The notes beneath the pieces are model-generated. The model searched no databases. It was given only the letters and a program-made list of their open reading frames with translations, and had not been told where the DNA came from. From positions 1,457,001-1,521,000 of the forward strand of contig NZ_UGOD01000001.1 in NCBI RefSeq assembly GCF_900461525.1: a stretch of 64,000 nucleotides of DNA, in the 5' to 3' direction. Positions 27,903-36,568 of this stretch are shown one piece after another. Positions within the stretch are counted from its first letter, which is position 1, and the number at the start of each line of letters is the position of its first letter. Made by a program: the position numbers and the translations under genes. This stretch comes from Legionella busanensis (lineage in GTDB: Bacteria > Pseudomonadota > Gammaproteobacteria > Legionellales > Legionellaceae).

Positions 27903-28709
27903 TTATATTTTAGCAAGAAGAGAACTATCTAATATAACATCTGAATAACCGGGGGATTCTGTAACATTTAATAAACTCGGATTATTATTTAGACTAGTTG
28001 AGTATACAAATATGTTAGCATTACCACGATGTTCATCAAGATAATCTTTATCCGACTGTGATTTAGAAAGGTAATCACCATCAATTAGAAACGCAGAGTA
28101 AGTAGGCCCAAGTAAGGATTGCACGCGGTTATGCCCAAAGCCTAAGTAACAGAGATAAGGCCGGTTATTATGCTCTTTTTTAATTATCTCAACTGCGCTT
28201 TTATCAAATCGATCTTCTCGCTCTTTCAAATAATCATCCCAGTCTTGTTTAGAAGGGTGTCTAAGATAGTAGGGATCAGGATGACTATTTTTTCTGGCTT
28301 CATTACTATCTAATCCAACAATTCTAATTCCTGCTTGGTGTGCTGCATAAATTATATCAGCATAGAGCTCTTTATCTCTTGCATTTATTTCTAATGTAGC
28401 TGGGGGACGGGCTGATGGTGAAGAGGAATTATATTTATTCAGCAATTCTTGTTGTTCAACCTGAGAAAACTCCCAGAAAAGTGTTTGTATGCCAAGGCTC
28501 TTAAAATATTTAAAATTGGCAATCAAAAATTCTTTAGGAAATTTATGATCATGATTTTCATAAATGAAAATTCCAGGGGTTTCTGAAGATTGATTGCGTT
28601 CTATAGTATTATAAAATTCCCGCGTTAATTGTCTTTTTTTGTGCTGTTCGTTACGTAATGATTTGGAAAATATACTCAATGAAGAGACATCTATTTTGCT
28701 TTTACCCAT
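27903..28709 (-). CDS. TraB/EreA/ChaN (TIKI)-superfamily-like protein, effector candidate
   Basis: 268 residues, no signal peptide. Three conserved points of the TIKI-type superfamily (TraB, EreA, ChaN, Pasteurella toxin C-terminus) can be recognised: ENHDHKFPKEFLIANFKYFKSLGI (E51, H53), LFWEFS (E80) and YLGFGHNRVQSL (G-x-x-H, H193). Such domains are proposed hydrolases or metal-binding domains and occur in Legionella and other toxins. The AAGG ribosome site precedes ATG. Orphan gene in an accessory stretch, next to other effector candidates. Superfamily assignment is by eye. Confidence 0.55.
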   Translation of the reverse strand: MGKSKIDVSSLSIFSKSLRNEQHKKRQLTREFYNTIERNQSSETPGIFIYENHDHKFPKEFLIANFKYFKSLGIQTLFWEFSQVEQQELLNKYNSSSPSARPPATLEINARDKELYADIIYAAHQAGIRIVGLDSNEARKNSHPDPYYLRHPSKQDWDDYLKEREDRFDKSAVEIIKKEHNNRPYLCYLGFGHNRVQSLLGPTYSAFLIDGDYLSKSQSDKDYLDEHRGNANIFVYSTSLNNNPSLLNVTESPGYSDVILDSSLLAKI

Positions 28710-29228
28710 GATATAAACCTTATTGTCTGCCTAAACATATAATTAATCCAAATTTGGTTTATCAAATGTTTAGTGAAAATAAGCGCTTTAATTAGACTCT
28801 TTGATCAAGGGCCCGTTTAAACTCCTGAACACTGGTATTGGAATGTGGTTTATATTGTTTAGCGCTTTTTTACAAATAATACCGCACCAACCTCGACAAC
28901 AGTGTCCAGGCAGCGCATTATCATCATATGTTGAAAGCAAATCCGCGGCATTGTAATAATAAGACTAAATTCAATAGCAGAAATTATGCCATTCAATTTT
29001 TATTTGGTCAATAATTTTCCAAAATATAAGTGTAAAATAAATACTTAAAGTAAACGTGCTTAATTCTTTGATATTTTAGATTAAAATTTAATCAGATTTT
29101 AATTTTAAAATAGACATAAAATTATATTAATCTTTACCTTAGTATATTTTGGGCATCAATAAGCCAATTTTAGTAACTTAAATTAACTATACTTATAGGT
29201 ATTATAATTTTTAAATTAAGATTGGATT
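28710..29228. other. 519-bp gene-free accessory region
   Basis: Divergent intergenic region between two effector candidates. It is very A+T-rich near 29.0-29.2 kb. On the minus strand about 28795-28960 there is a 56-codon open stretch with coding-like composition (ending SLNGPLIKESN) but no start codon and stops just upstream; it may be a gene remnant. No promoter or RNA was recognised. Confidence 0.4.
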
Positions 29229-30497
29229 ATGACTATCTTAAAAAATGAAAATAGCGCTATTAATAAATTTACTTTAGGCGATCTTAGAGATTTGCTGAAA
29301 ATTTACCATAAGTCACTAGTGGATAAAGAAATATCTTTTACTAAAGAAATAGAAAGTACGCACGCATTTCTGGAAATGTTAGTCAATGATTTAGATGAAG
29401 AGGAAAATAGTCTTATACTTTTTGATGGAAATGCAGATAATTCTGACCAACCCTATATGCTAGAGCTTTATGCAATTGTATTTAAACAATTTGAGTTAAA
29501 TTTTGAAAATGGTCATGATATGCATCAGGGAGGCAGCCCACTAGACAAACTATATAAAGAATTACATGACCGATTAAATATGAATCTTCCTTACCATCCC
29601 CCATTTCAACTTACTAAAGATTCTCCTCATTATCAAAAAAATCTTTCTCAAAATAAAGGGCCCATCGTTATGTATCGGGGCGATTCAAGAGACCCTTTAC
29701 AATTATTTGGATTAAAAGATAAGGATTTAGTTGATAACAGCATTGCTAATAAAGAGTTAACTATTCGTCCTCTGTCTTCAGGAAACGATGTTTTAGACTC
29801 ACCGGTTATTGCTGTTGAAAAGAATATTATTTGTGGAACCAAAAAATTTCGTACAGCAGTCATGTATCCACTGGCGCTTAATGAAGATGAAAGCAAGGTT
29901 GATTCTGAAACTTGGGTGTATCTTTTAGTTCCAGATAAACTTTATGACGTACATGAACATGCTAAATCTTTTTTGCCCATGGCAATACGGTCCAATGAAA
30001 AAATTTATACCTATATTCAAAGTCGATTACGATCTTATGAAATTATTGCTGAAGAAGTAGCTATAGAAAATGTAATTGCAGCAATTAAAGTTAAGCGGCT
30101 TCCAACCACAAATATTCTCTCAAATCCCCCTAAATTTATCTTAGGTGAGATTATTAGCAATCCGCGTTGTACTCTTATGACGTCTATTAAGCAGACTGCT
30201 TTTGATAGTTTAATTAAATTAAAAGAAGTTAATGAAAAAGTTTGGCAACTAGATAAACCAGACAGCGAATTAAGGCAAGAAGAAAAGGAAGCTATTCAAT
30301 CAACTAAGGCAGAAGAAGCATTTATAGTTCCATCAGATAAAGATTATGGTAGACCGAGAAAACGCTCTATTGTAGGTCATTTTTTTGAACCTAAGCCATC
30401 AAAAGAAATAGATGATTTAGTTAATGCAAGTCAAGAGAAAAAAGAAAACGAGTTACCAACCGAAGAAGATTTACAAAGATTCTTAAGAGATGCTTAG
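29229..30497 (+). CDS. ADP-ribosyltransferase-like protein, effector candidate
   Basis: 422 residues, no signal peptide or membrane helix. Residues 148-162 read MYRGDSRDPLQLFGL, close to the arginine motif of cholera/pertussis-type ADP-ribosyltransferases (YR-x-DSR-P-x-x-(I/L)F). About 40 residues later SPVIAV (191-196) lies where the STS strand is expected, but the Ser-Thr-Ser itself is not conserved. TWVYLLVPDKLYDVHEH parallels the central strand of cholera/LT A subunits. SYEIIAEE (E271) sits where the catalytic Glu is expected. The tail is Glu/Lys-rich with a run of acidic residues, as in many Dot/Icm substrates. Activity is unproven, and the missing STS could mean a degenerate enzyme. Confidence 0.55.
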   Translation: MTILKNENSAINKFTLGDLRDLLKIYHKSLVDKEISFTKEIESTHAFLEMLVNDLDEEENSLILFDGNADNSDQPYMLELYAIVFKQFELNFENGHDMHQGGSPLDKLYKELHDRLNMNLPYHPPFQLTKDSPHYQKNLSQNKGPIVMYRGDSRDPLQLFGLKDKDLVDNSIANKELTIRPLSSGNDVLDSPVIAVEKNIICGTKKFRTAVMYPLALNEDESKVDSETWVYLLVPDKLYDVHEHAKSFLPMAIRSNEKIYTYIQSRLRSYEIIAEEVAIENVIAAIKVKRLPTTNILSNPPKFILGEIISNPRCTLMTSIKQTAFDSLIKLKEVNEKVWQLDKPDSELRQEEKEAIQSTKAEEAFIVPSDKDYGRPRKRSIVGHFFEPKPSKEIDDLVNASQEKKENELPTEEDLQRFLRDA

Positions 30498-30669
30498 AAG
30501 AAAGGCATCTAACTTTAAAGATTAATAATAACCTTATTTTTTTCAGATGCAGTGAAGTTCTTCTATAATATTCTTTATTATCAATTAAATTTTATTTAAT
30601 TAGTTATGGTGTAAGTGTACGAGAGTTTTGGAGTTAAGCATACAACATTACTATTGAAGATAAAGGAAT

Positions 30670-31234
30670 GTGACGAACAAAAGTAGTAACTACTGCAATT
30701 GGCCTTGGAGTTATTGCGGCAGTCTTGCCTATGATAGCCACTCTCTTTTTAGCATGGACGTTGGCTTTTCAGAAAGAAAGCTCAGTTTTATATGAATATA
30801 CGATGCGAATGCTTAAACGAGCAAAATATACTCTTAATGAAACCCGCAAAAGGCTTCCCTTACTGGAAAATAGTAAAAATAATTTCTCAATTTGTTCTCA
30901 AGAACATATTAAATTGATGAATGCAGCGGCTATTTTGATAGCTGAAGCAAAAACAATATCTTATTTTCATCAGGATATTGAACTGTGTACTAGCCATGGT
31001 ATTTCAGATACTAAGATTTTTCGGTCAAAAACTCATTTTACGCTTCCAGATGGATTAGAAATAGGAGAGCCTATTGAATTTAAATTATCAAATAATAGCC
31101 AAGTTCCTTTAGTGCCAGTACGTAAAGAAAATAATTATGATATTTTGATTAATCCAAAACGATTTTCTGATATTATTGTTGATAATGAAGTTTGGTTAGC
31201 CATTATTTATGATGGTCAAGTTATTGATGAATAA
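30670..31234 (+). pseudogene. N-terminal part of a CSS-EAL phosphodiesterase, broken
   Basis: Sensor half of a CSS-motif/EAL cyclic-di-GMP phosphodiesterase. The frame encodes a first membrane helix (VVTTAIGLGVIAAVLPMIATLFLAW, from about 30683) and a periplasmic CSS-like domain (CSQEHIKLM and IELCTSHG). There is no ATG before the helix; the upstream GTG at 30670 is in another frame. Translation stops at 31232-31234, and the second helix and EAL domain continue in another frame after a stop at 31237-31239. At least one indel separates the halves, so the full protein cannot be made. Confidence 0.55.
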
Positions 31235-31383
31235 AATAAATTCAACCTGCGCTGCTTACTGACATTAAAGATAGAATTAAAAATGATAATTTAAACCAGT
31301 ATTATCATTATCTAGCAGGTAAAGAACGCTTAAAGCCAGCAAATTCCCTTAAGAAGAACCAAGTATTTATCCTTTATGACAGA

Positions 31384-32304
31384 ATGGTATTTATTAGTCA
31401 ATATAGCCCATTTTATTTCATATCCTCTATGCCAGAATCATTCGTTTATCAAGATTATGAAAAAATGCAATTTATTTTCTTACCATTTGGTTTACTCACT
31501 TCATTTTTTATTGTCGGATTAGTAATTTTTTATTCTAAAAAGCAATTATCTTTTAATGCGACTTTAAAAGAGGCCTTAATTAATAATGAATTTTTTGTAT
31601 GCTATCAGCCTATTGTTAACATTGTATCCGGTAAGTGTTCTGGCGCAGAAGCATTAATTAGATGGCAAAGGCCTAATGGTCAAATAGTAAAACCAGATTT
31701 TTTTATTCATTATGCAGAAGAAATGGGAATGATCTCATTTTTAACAGAAAAAGTGATTCATCTTGTTTTCGATGAAATGGGGCAATTTCTTATTCAAAAT
31801 AAAGATGCACATATTTCAATTAATGTCTCAGCTAATGATATGCAAAATGAGCATATTCTTAAAATATTAGAAGCAAAAATTTTAAAAAGTAAAATAGCAA
31901 GACAACAAATATGGCTAGAGCTTACTGAGCGGATTTTTTTAACTATTGAGGAAGTAAAGAAATTTATTATTCAAGCTCGGGATTTAGGTTATATCATCGC
32001 TGTTGATGATTTTGGCACGGGATTTTCTAATTTATCTTATTTACAGAATCTTCCTCTAGATATAATAAAAATTGATAAAAGTTTTATTGATAGCTTGGGT
32101 ACCGGCTCAGTTACAAGTCATGTGGCAGATAACATTATTCAAATGGCAAAGGAAGCAAATTTACAAATTATTGCTGAGGGAGTTGAAAAGCGAGCTCAGT
32201 ATGATTATTTAAAGGAGAGGGAGGTAAATTATATTCAAGGGTATTTATTTTCAAAGCCACTCTTAACTAATGAATTTATAAGCTTCTTTGTAAATAGCTT
32301 GTAA
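31384..32304 (+). CDS. EAL-domain c-di-GMP phosphodiesterase, detached C-terminal part
   Basis: 306 residues. One membrane helix (FLPFGLLTSFFIVGLVIFY, about 30-50) precedes a complete EAL domain: GAEALIRW (EAL), NVSANDMQ, LELTERIF, AVDDFGTGFSNLSYL, DIIKIDKSF, AEGVEKRAQ and QGYLFSKPL; all metal and substrate residues usual for activity are present. The frame is open upstream to 31240, encoding more of the periplasmic domain. If translated from ATG 31384 it would make a membrane-bound phosphodiesterase lacking its CSS sensor. Best read as the 3' half of a broken gene, though internal translation cannot be excluded. Confidence 0.7.
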   Translation: MVFISQYSPFYFISSMPESFVYQDYEKMQFIFLPFGLLTSFFIVGLVIFYSKKQLSFNATLKEALINNEFFVCYQPIVNIVSGKCSGAEALIRWQRPNGQIVKPDFFIHYAEEMGMISFLTEKVIHLVFDEMGQFLIQNKDAHISINVSANDMQNEHILKILEAKILKSKIARQQIWLELTERIFLTIEEVKKFIIQARDLGYIIAVDDFGTGFSNLSYLQNLPLDIIKIDKSFIDSLGTGSVTSHVADNIIQMAKEANLQIIAEGVEKRAQYDYLKEREVNYIQGYLFSKPLLTNEFISFFVNSL

Positions 32305-32368
32305 TAATAAGAGTCAATAGCCCATGGTTTTTTATCATTATTGATAATTAAGTTTACTATATTTGTGA

Positions 32369-32405
32369 CGTCCCGGAGAGAATTTAAATCTCTGACCTGC
32401 CCCTT
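32369..32405 (-). repeat. Decayed fragment of tRNA-Arg 3' half
   Basis: 37 bases aligning with the 3' half of the tRNA-Arg(CCT) at 33288-33364 (T arm through part of the anticodon stem): 32 of 37 identical, and all five differences are transitions. It is in the same orientation as the tRNA and about 0.9 kb from it, with one gene between. It looks like a duplicated attachment-type sequence or a partial gene duplication that has drifted. Confidence 0.8.
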
Positions 32406-32409
32406 TAAA

Positions 32410-33078
32410 TTATGTATATTCTTCTGAGCCTAAAGTCCAAATAAATGATTGTATATCGATGTAATCGCGAGGTTTTAGGGCTTCCAAATCATTTTTCAAT
32501 AGTTTTGCAAAGTTCATTAAACTTTGATAAGTATCCCATGTAGGACGAGAAACATAGTCAAAATCATAATCATATTTTTCCGCCGCAACTTTCGTTACCA
32601 TAGGCTTCAGATATATAAAATGTTTAGGATCTGCAATAAAACTAAAGACGGTCACTAAAGGCCAAGTTAACACCCGACTTTGTTTTCTTGGTAATGAATC
32701 GAGAGTTTCGACAAAATTATTAAAACGTTCACTTTTCTTCCCATGACCATAGATTAAATTATATAAACTTTCAGAGAATTGTTTTGATGCTGAGCGAGTT
32801 TTCAAAGCATCGCGTATAGCCATCTTTTCAAAAGAAAATAACAAATGAGTTTTACCTTCTATGGATAAAGCGGTTTCTGCAATCTCTTTATATTTTTTAT
32901 TTTCTAGTAAATGTGTAAATTGTTTTTTATTTAATAACTTTTGCCAAAGTAAATGCACATTCCACTTATAACCTCTTTCCCAGGAAATATATTTAGGATC
33001 AGTAAAACCTGAAGGAAAAAAACCTAAGAATTTTTTATAAGCCTTTTTTCTCATATTTTCTGTTTGCTTCGCAGCCAT
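32410..33078 (-). CDS. Hypothetical protein between tRNA-Arg and its fragment
   Basis: 222 residues, not assigned. Predicted soluble and mostly helical, basic N-terminus (MAAKQTENMRKKAYKKF), with PRKQSRVLTWPLVTVFSFIADPKHFIYLKP in the middle and a C-terminal PRDYIDIQSFIWTLGSEEY. I have an impression of a widespread uncharacterised bacterial family but cannot name it. Its stop lies five bases from the tRNA fragment and its start about 210 bp from the intact tRNA, so it may have arrived with a tRNA-targeted insertion. No integrase is present. Confidence 0.7.
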   Translation of the reverse strand: MAAKQTENMRKKAYKKFLGFFPSGFTDPKYISWERGYKWNVHLLWQKLLNKKQFTHLLENKKYKEIAETALSIEGKTHLLFSFEKMAIRDALKTRSASKQFSESLYNLIYGHGKKSERFNNFVETLDSLPRKQSRVLTWPLVTVFSFIADPKHFIYLKPMVTKVAAEKYDYDFDYVSRPTWDTYQSLMNFAKLLKNDLEALKPRDYIDIQSFIWTLGSEEYT

Positions 33079-33287
33079 TTTGACTCTACTAGCTAGTAAC
33101 TATATTCTAATTATAGTCAAACGATTTTGTATCTAGGGACTAGAACTACGTTAACTCAAAGATGGGGCATAATTGGCATATATTGAAATTTGCTATTTTG
33201 TAATATTACACATTTAATTTGCATCCTGGGTGCACCCTGTGAATGTGATTTAAATTTAAGAGATTAGCAAGTAAGCCATTGTTTATA

Positions 33288-33364
33288 TGGCGTCCCGGAG
33301 AGGATTCGAACCTCCGACCTGCCCCTTAGGAGGGGGCTGCGCTATCCAGCTGTGCCACCGGGAC
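33288..33364 (-). tRNA. tRNA-Arg (anticodon CCT)
   Basis: 77 bases including an encoded CCA. Acceptor stem GTCCCGG/CCGGGAC, anticodon stem GCCCC/GGGGC with loop CTCCTAA (anticodon CCT, reading AGG), T arm with GGTTCGAAT. The D stem has one mismatch. Discriminator base G. Confidence 0.95.
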
Positions 33365-33447
33365 TGAAGTTCAATATTGTGCAGGAAAATGATTTTACTA
33401 TCCAGAGTTATTTTTTATTAATAGCAGAAACGTCCTTAAGAATTGGT

Positions 33448-34074
33448 TTAAAAAGGATGTTTTTCACCATTCCAATCTAAAAAGTTAGTCATGTCTTTAT
33501 AAATGCACAGACTAGGGGAATTTAGAGTAAATAGCCTGCCATTATGCCTAAATAAGCTATCTAGATTTTCATTAATTTCCAGAAGTAAACTTTGTTTATG
33601 CGCTAAAGGAATGTCTTTATATAGATAACCAAAAGTAATATGAAATGGTCTATGTATATTACCGAGCAAATCAAATTCTTCAGCCATTTTCATAATGTGC
33701 TCATTTTGATTTGTAGGAAAACTAACACTTAGATGCAAAGTTTCAGAAATACTTACTTCCTGCAAAGTGATCTCGGGAGTAAACTGATTTTGTTGCAAAT
33801 AATCAAATAGCTTTTTAAAAAAAGGCTTATAACTTATTAATAATGCTTGCCAATCAGCCTGACCACATTCAGCTCGATTAAATAACCTGATTGTTGTCAT
33901 ATGGTAACTTTGATAGGGAAGTGGCGTGTAATATTGTTTTGCTAACATTGGCTGAGAGATAATTTGCTGAACTTTTTGCCAGAAATTCTCATCTTTTTGA
34001 TTTATTTTAGCAATAATAGTAATACCTGGATAATTACAATAACGTCCTTGAGCGTCAATTTTTTCTAAATTCAT
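33448..34074 (-). CDS. 2H phosphoesterase-superfamily protein (DUF1868-like)
   Basis: 208 residues. Two His-x-Thr motifs, H58-M-T60 (SYHMTTI) and H145-I-T147 (PFHITFGY), are the paired catalytic motifs of 2H phosphoesterases (2'-5' RNA ligase, cyclic phosphodiesterase and relatives). Spacing (87 residues) fits. No membrane or signal sequence. It is read in the same direction as nadD but separated by 116 bp. The substrate is unknown; RNA 2',3'-cyclic phosphate is a typical family substrate. Confidence 0.7.
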   Translation of the reverse strand: MNLEKIDAQGRYCNYPGITIIAKINQKDENFWQKVQQIISQPMLAKQYYTPLPYQSYHMTTIRLFNRAECGQADWQALLISYKPFFKKLFDYLQQNQFTPEITLQEVSISETLHLSVSFPTNQNEHIMKMAEEFDLLGNIHRPFHITFGYLYKDIPLAHKQSLLLEINENLDSLFRHNGRLFTLNSPSLCIYKDMTNFLDWNGEKHPF

Positions 34075-34190
34075 TTGGCTAATTCCATTACAAATTATTA
34101 AGTAAGAGCTAGAAGTCTGAGCTAATTTAATTATCTAGTCACTTTAAGTTTAGTAAACGAACCGATTTTTATTGAAAAAATATTAGATGT

Positions 34191-34835
34191 CTATCGGTAA
34201 ACCTGATTTTTTTTAATGTATTGACCTACTGATATAGGTAAATCAGAATTTATTGAATCATCGTGTTTGATTTTGGCACGAACTGCCGTTGAAGACAGAT
34301 TATATAAGCCTGCATTGAATTGATAAATTAAACCATGGGCTCTTTTTTGAATATGTTTTGCTTTATAAGTTTCTTGCTCATTTAGCAAATCACGTAAACA
34401 TTGTGATTTCAATTGATATCCTGGTCTTGAAATAACAAGAATATTAGCCAATTGCAGGAGCCGCCCCCATTGATACCATTGTGGTAACGTTGCAAAAGCA
34501 TCTATTCCCAGAAGTAGTGAAATAGCTATAGTATTACCTAACTCAGCACGATAATCTTCTAAAGTAGTTACCATATAAGAAGGTGTTTCACGATTTATTT
34601 CTCGCGTATCAATTTCAAAATGCAATTCTGATTTGTTAGTTTCCTCTATTGCGAGCCTTAGCATTTCTAAACGTTGTGTTGTGCTAGCTTGGGCGTTGTC
34701 TTTTAAAACAGGCACTTTACAAGGTAAAAAAATAAAGCGGTCAAAATGAAAGTAGTTTTGAACATTGATTGCAGTATTTATATGGCCATTATGAATGGGA
34801 TCAAATGTTCCGCCAAAAATAATTAAATTAGACAA
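34191..34835 (-). CDS. nadD: Nicotinate-nucleotide adenylyltransferase
   Basis: NAD synthesis: adenylates nicotinic acid mononucleotide. 214 residues. GGTFDPIHNGH (9-19) is the nucleotidyltransferase T/HxGH motif and SSTAVRAKI is the C-terminal ISSTxIR motif. The start must be TTG 34835, since no ATG or GTG lies before GGTFDP; it overlaps the holA stop by 13 bases, implying translational coupling. Gene order leuS-lptE-holA-nadD is the same as in E. coli. Confidence 0.94.
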   Translation of the reverse strand: MSNLIIFGGTFDPIHNGHINTAINVQNYFHFDRFIFLPCKVPVLKDNAQASTTQRLEMLRLAIEETNKSELHFEIDTREINRETPSYMVTTLEDYRAELGNTIAISLLLGIDAFATLPQWYQWGRLLQLANILVISRPGYQLKSQCLRDLLNEQETYKAKHIQKRAHGLIYQFNAGLYNLSSTAVRAKIKHDDSINSDLPISVGQYIKKNQVYR

Positions 34836-35851
34836 AACATACCTACCTTTTTAGCTGTGCATAGCGATAAAGTAATACTTTCTAAAAGCTGCCATACCTG
34901 TTTGCTTTGGGTTGTCTTTATTTGCATATCGAGGTGTTTACATTGCTTTAAAAGGCTACTTAACAAGCTGAAATCATGACGTTTTAAAGCTGCTTGATAA
35001 AGATTTATTTTAGCTGGCCATATTTTCAATTGATTTGCAGCATTTTGCAAAGATTCACCATTCTGAGTTAAATGATGAAGTTTCATGAGTAGGCGGATTT
35101 CTTGCGCAAGTAACCATAAAATCAAGGTCGGTTCTGTTTTATTATTACAGGTTTGTTTTAAGATTTGTATCGCCTTTATTGCATCACCAATAAGGCAAGT
35201 TTGAGCAAGTTCAAAAAGAGAGTAATTGGTTTGATTATGTAAGTGATCTTTTATTTCATCTAGCGTTAAAGATTGATGGGGCTCCTGTATTAATTCTAAT
35301 TTTTCTAAAAACTGTGCACAGGCAAATAAATTGCCTTCATTAAATTGATAAATTAAGGTTGCAATATGAGGGTCTGATAACCCAAATTTTTGTAAGCGTT
35401 CATGTAGCCATTTTTTAATAAGAGTTGCATTTGGTGTTATTACTTGAATAATTGAAACGAGTTCATGATTGAAGATAAATTGTAATTGCTTAGGCGGTAG
35501 GTTTGGTGCCTTAAATAATAATAAGCAGCTAGGATTAGGGTTATTTAAATAATCCTGAAGAAAGCTTTTTCCGGCGCTTTCTAATAACTTTTTATCATAA
35601 CGAACGTCAATTAAAGTTGCATTGGTAAATAAAGCATAGCTGTTAGCTTTATTTTCTAGTGCTGCCCAATCAGTAGCACTTTCAATAAAAACAGTTGTGC
35701 TTTCAATTTCATTATCATGTTGCTTAAGCCAAGCTTGTTTAATCGCTTGGGTAAGCTGATTGATTTGAAAAAGTTCCTGCCCAAGAAGAAAAAAAATTGC
35801 TGGTAATCTTTTGGGTAATTGCACAGTTAGGCTATTGTATTTACTAAACAC
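34823..35851 (-). CDS. holA: DNA polymerase III delta subunit
   Basis: Clamp-loader wrench subunit that opens the beta clamp. 342 residues, normal length. The N-terminus FFLLGQELFQINQ and the order Walker-like domain, helical lid and C-terminal collar (LLWLLAQEIRLLMKLH) fit HolA. Starts with GTG 35851 (GGGA five bases upstream). Overlaps nadD. A 222-bp gap separates it from lptE, unlike the tight E. coli arrangement, so it may have its own promoter. Confidence 0.9.
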   Translation of the reverse strand: MFSKYNSLTVQLPKRLPAIFFLLGQELFQINQLTQAIKQAWLKQHDNEIESTTVFIESATDWAALENKANSYALFTNATLIDVRYDKKLLESAGKSFLQDYLNNPNPSCLLLFKAPNLPPKQLQFIFNHELVSIIQVITPNATLIKKWLHERLQKFGLSDPHIATLIYQFNEGNLFACAQFLEKLELIQEPHQSLTLDEIKDHLHNQTNYSLFELAQTCLIGDAIKAIQILKQTCNNKTEPTLILWLLAQEIRLLMKLHHLTQNGESLQNAANQLKIWPAKINLYQAALKRHDFSLLSSLLKQCKHLDMQIKTTQSKQVWQLLESITLSLCTAKKVGMFCLI

Positions 35852-36073
35852 GTTTTTCCCATTGCTAATTACTAAACTAACGTAAGTTCAACCTTCAAAG
35901 AGAAAAGCTCTTAAATCATTAAACAAACGTTATTCTGTAAAATACACAGCATTTAATCCAGAAATCAAAAATAAGTAAATAAACAACTTAAACTTGTTTA
36001 AATTAATTTCTTAATTTTATCCATATCTATTTTTATCTCGCTAATTTCCACTACTATTTTTTAAACAAGACTA

Positions 36074-36568
36074 TTACTGATTAAATTTTAGCTGGCTTAG
36101 CTGAAAAATAATTTGCCTTACAGCATCTTGGCGCATTTCATGATAAAGCATGGCTTCTTCAGCGTCAGAGCCTAATATACGATTATTATTCACAGTCAAC
36201 TGCCGACTTGAAGTGACAGTACGTGAAGTAATAACTTTTTCGCCACCAGGTTTAAGCAAGGAATATTGGGCTGTATAAATTAATAGATATTGTCTTGGTG
36301 TAGTGCTTGCGCCAACGCCTGTAATTTGCTGCTGCGTTGTATCTTTTTCTAAAATTAATAAGTAACTGGCTTGACTGGGATTATCGGTCACATGGATCTT
36401 ATAGCCTTGTAAGCTATCTTTAAGCATTGGTCCTAGATCTTGATGAGCGCCACGAATAACAATAGCTATATTGTTAAATGCAGTTGGCATTTCAACATAA
36501 CCACGTAGTTTAAAGCCACATCCAGCTATAAAAATTATAGATAAGAATAATACTAAGCGTTTAATCAT
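36074..36568 (-). CDS. lptE: LPS-assembly lipoprotein LptE
   Basis: Outer-membrane lipoprotein that plugs LptD in lipopolysaccharide export. 164 residues. The signal peptide ends at the lipobox IAGC (Cys17), then GFKLRG, the family hallmark at the mature N-terminus. The start ATG shares its A with the leuS stop (TAATG), so translation is coupled to leuS. Confidence 0.9.
   Translation of the reverse strand: MIKRLVLFLSIIFIAGCGFKLRGYVEMPTAFNNIAIVIRGAHQDLGPMLKDSLQGYKIHVTDNPSQASYLLILEKDTTQQQITGVGASTTPRQYLLIYTAQYSLLKPGGEKVITSRTVTSSRQLTVNNNRILGSDAEEAMLYHEMRQDAVRQIIFQLSQLKFNQ

Noticed and set aside
28795-28960. Minus-strand 56-codon open stretch ending SLNGPLIKESN
   Set aside because: No start codon, stops just upstream and too short to place in a family; noted only as a possible remnant.
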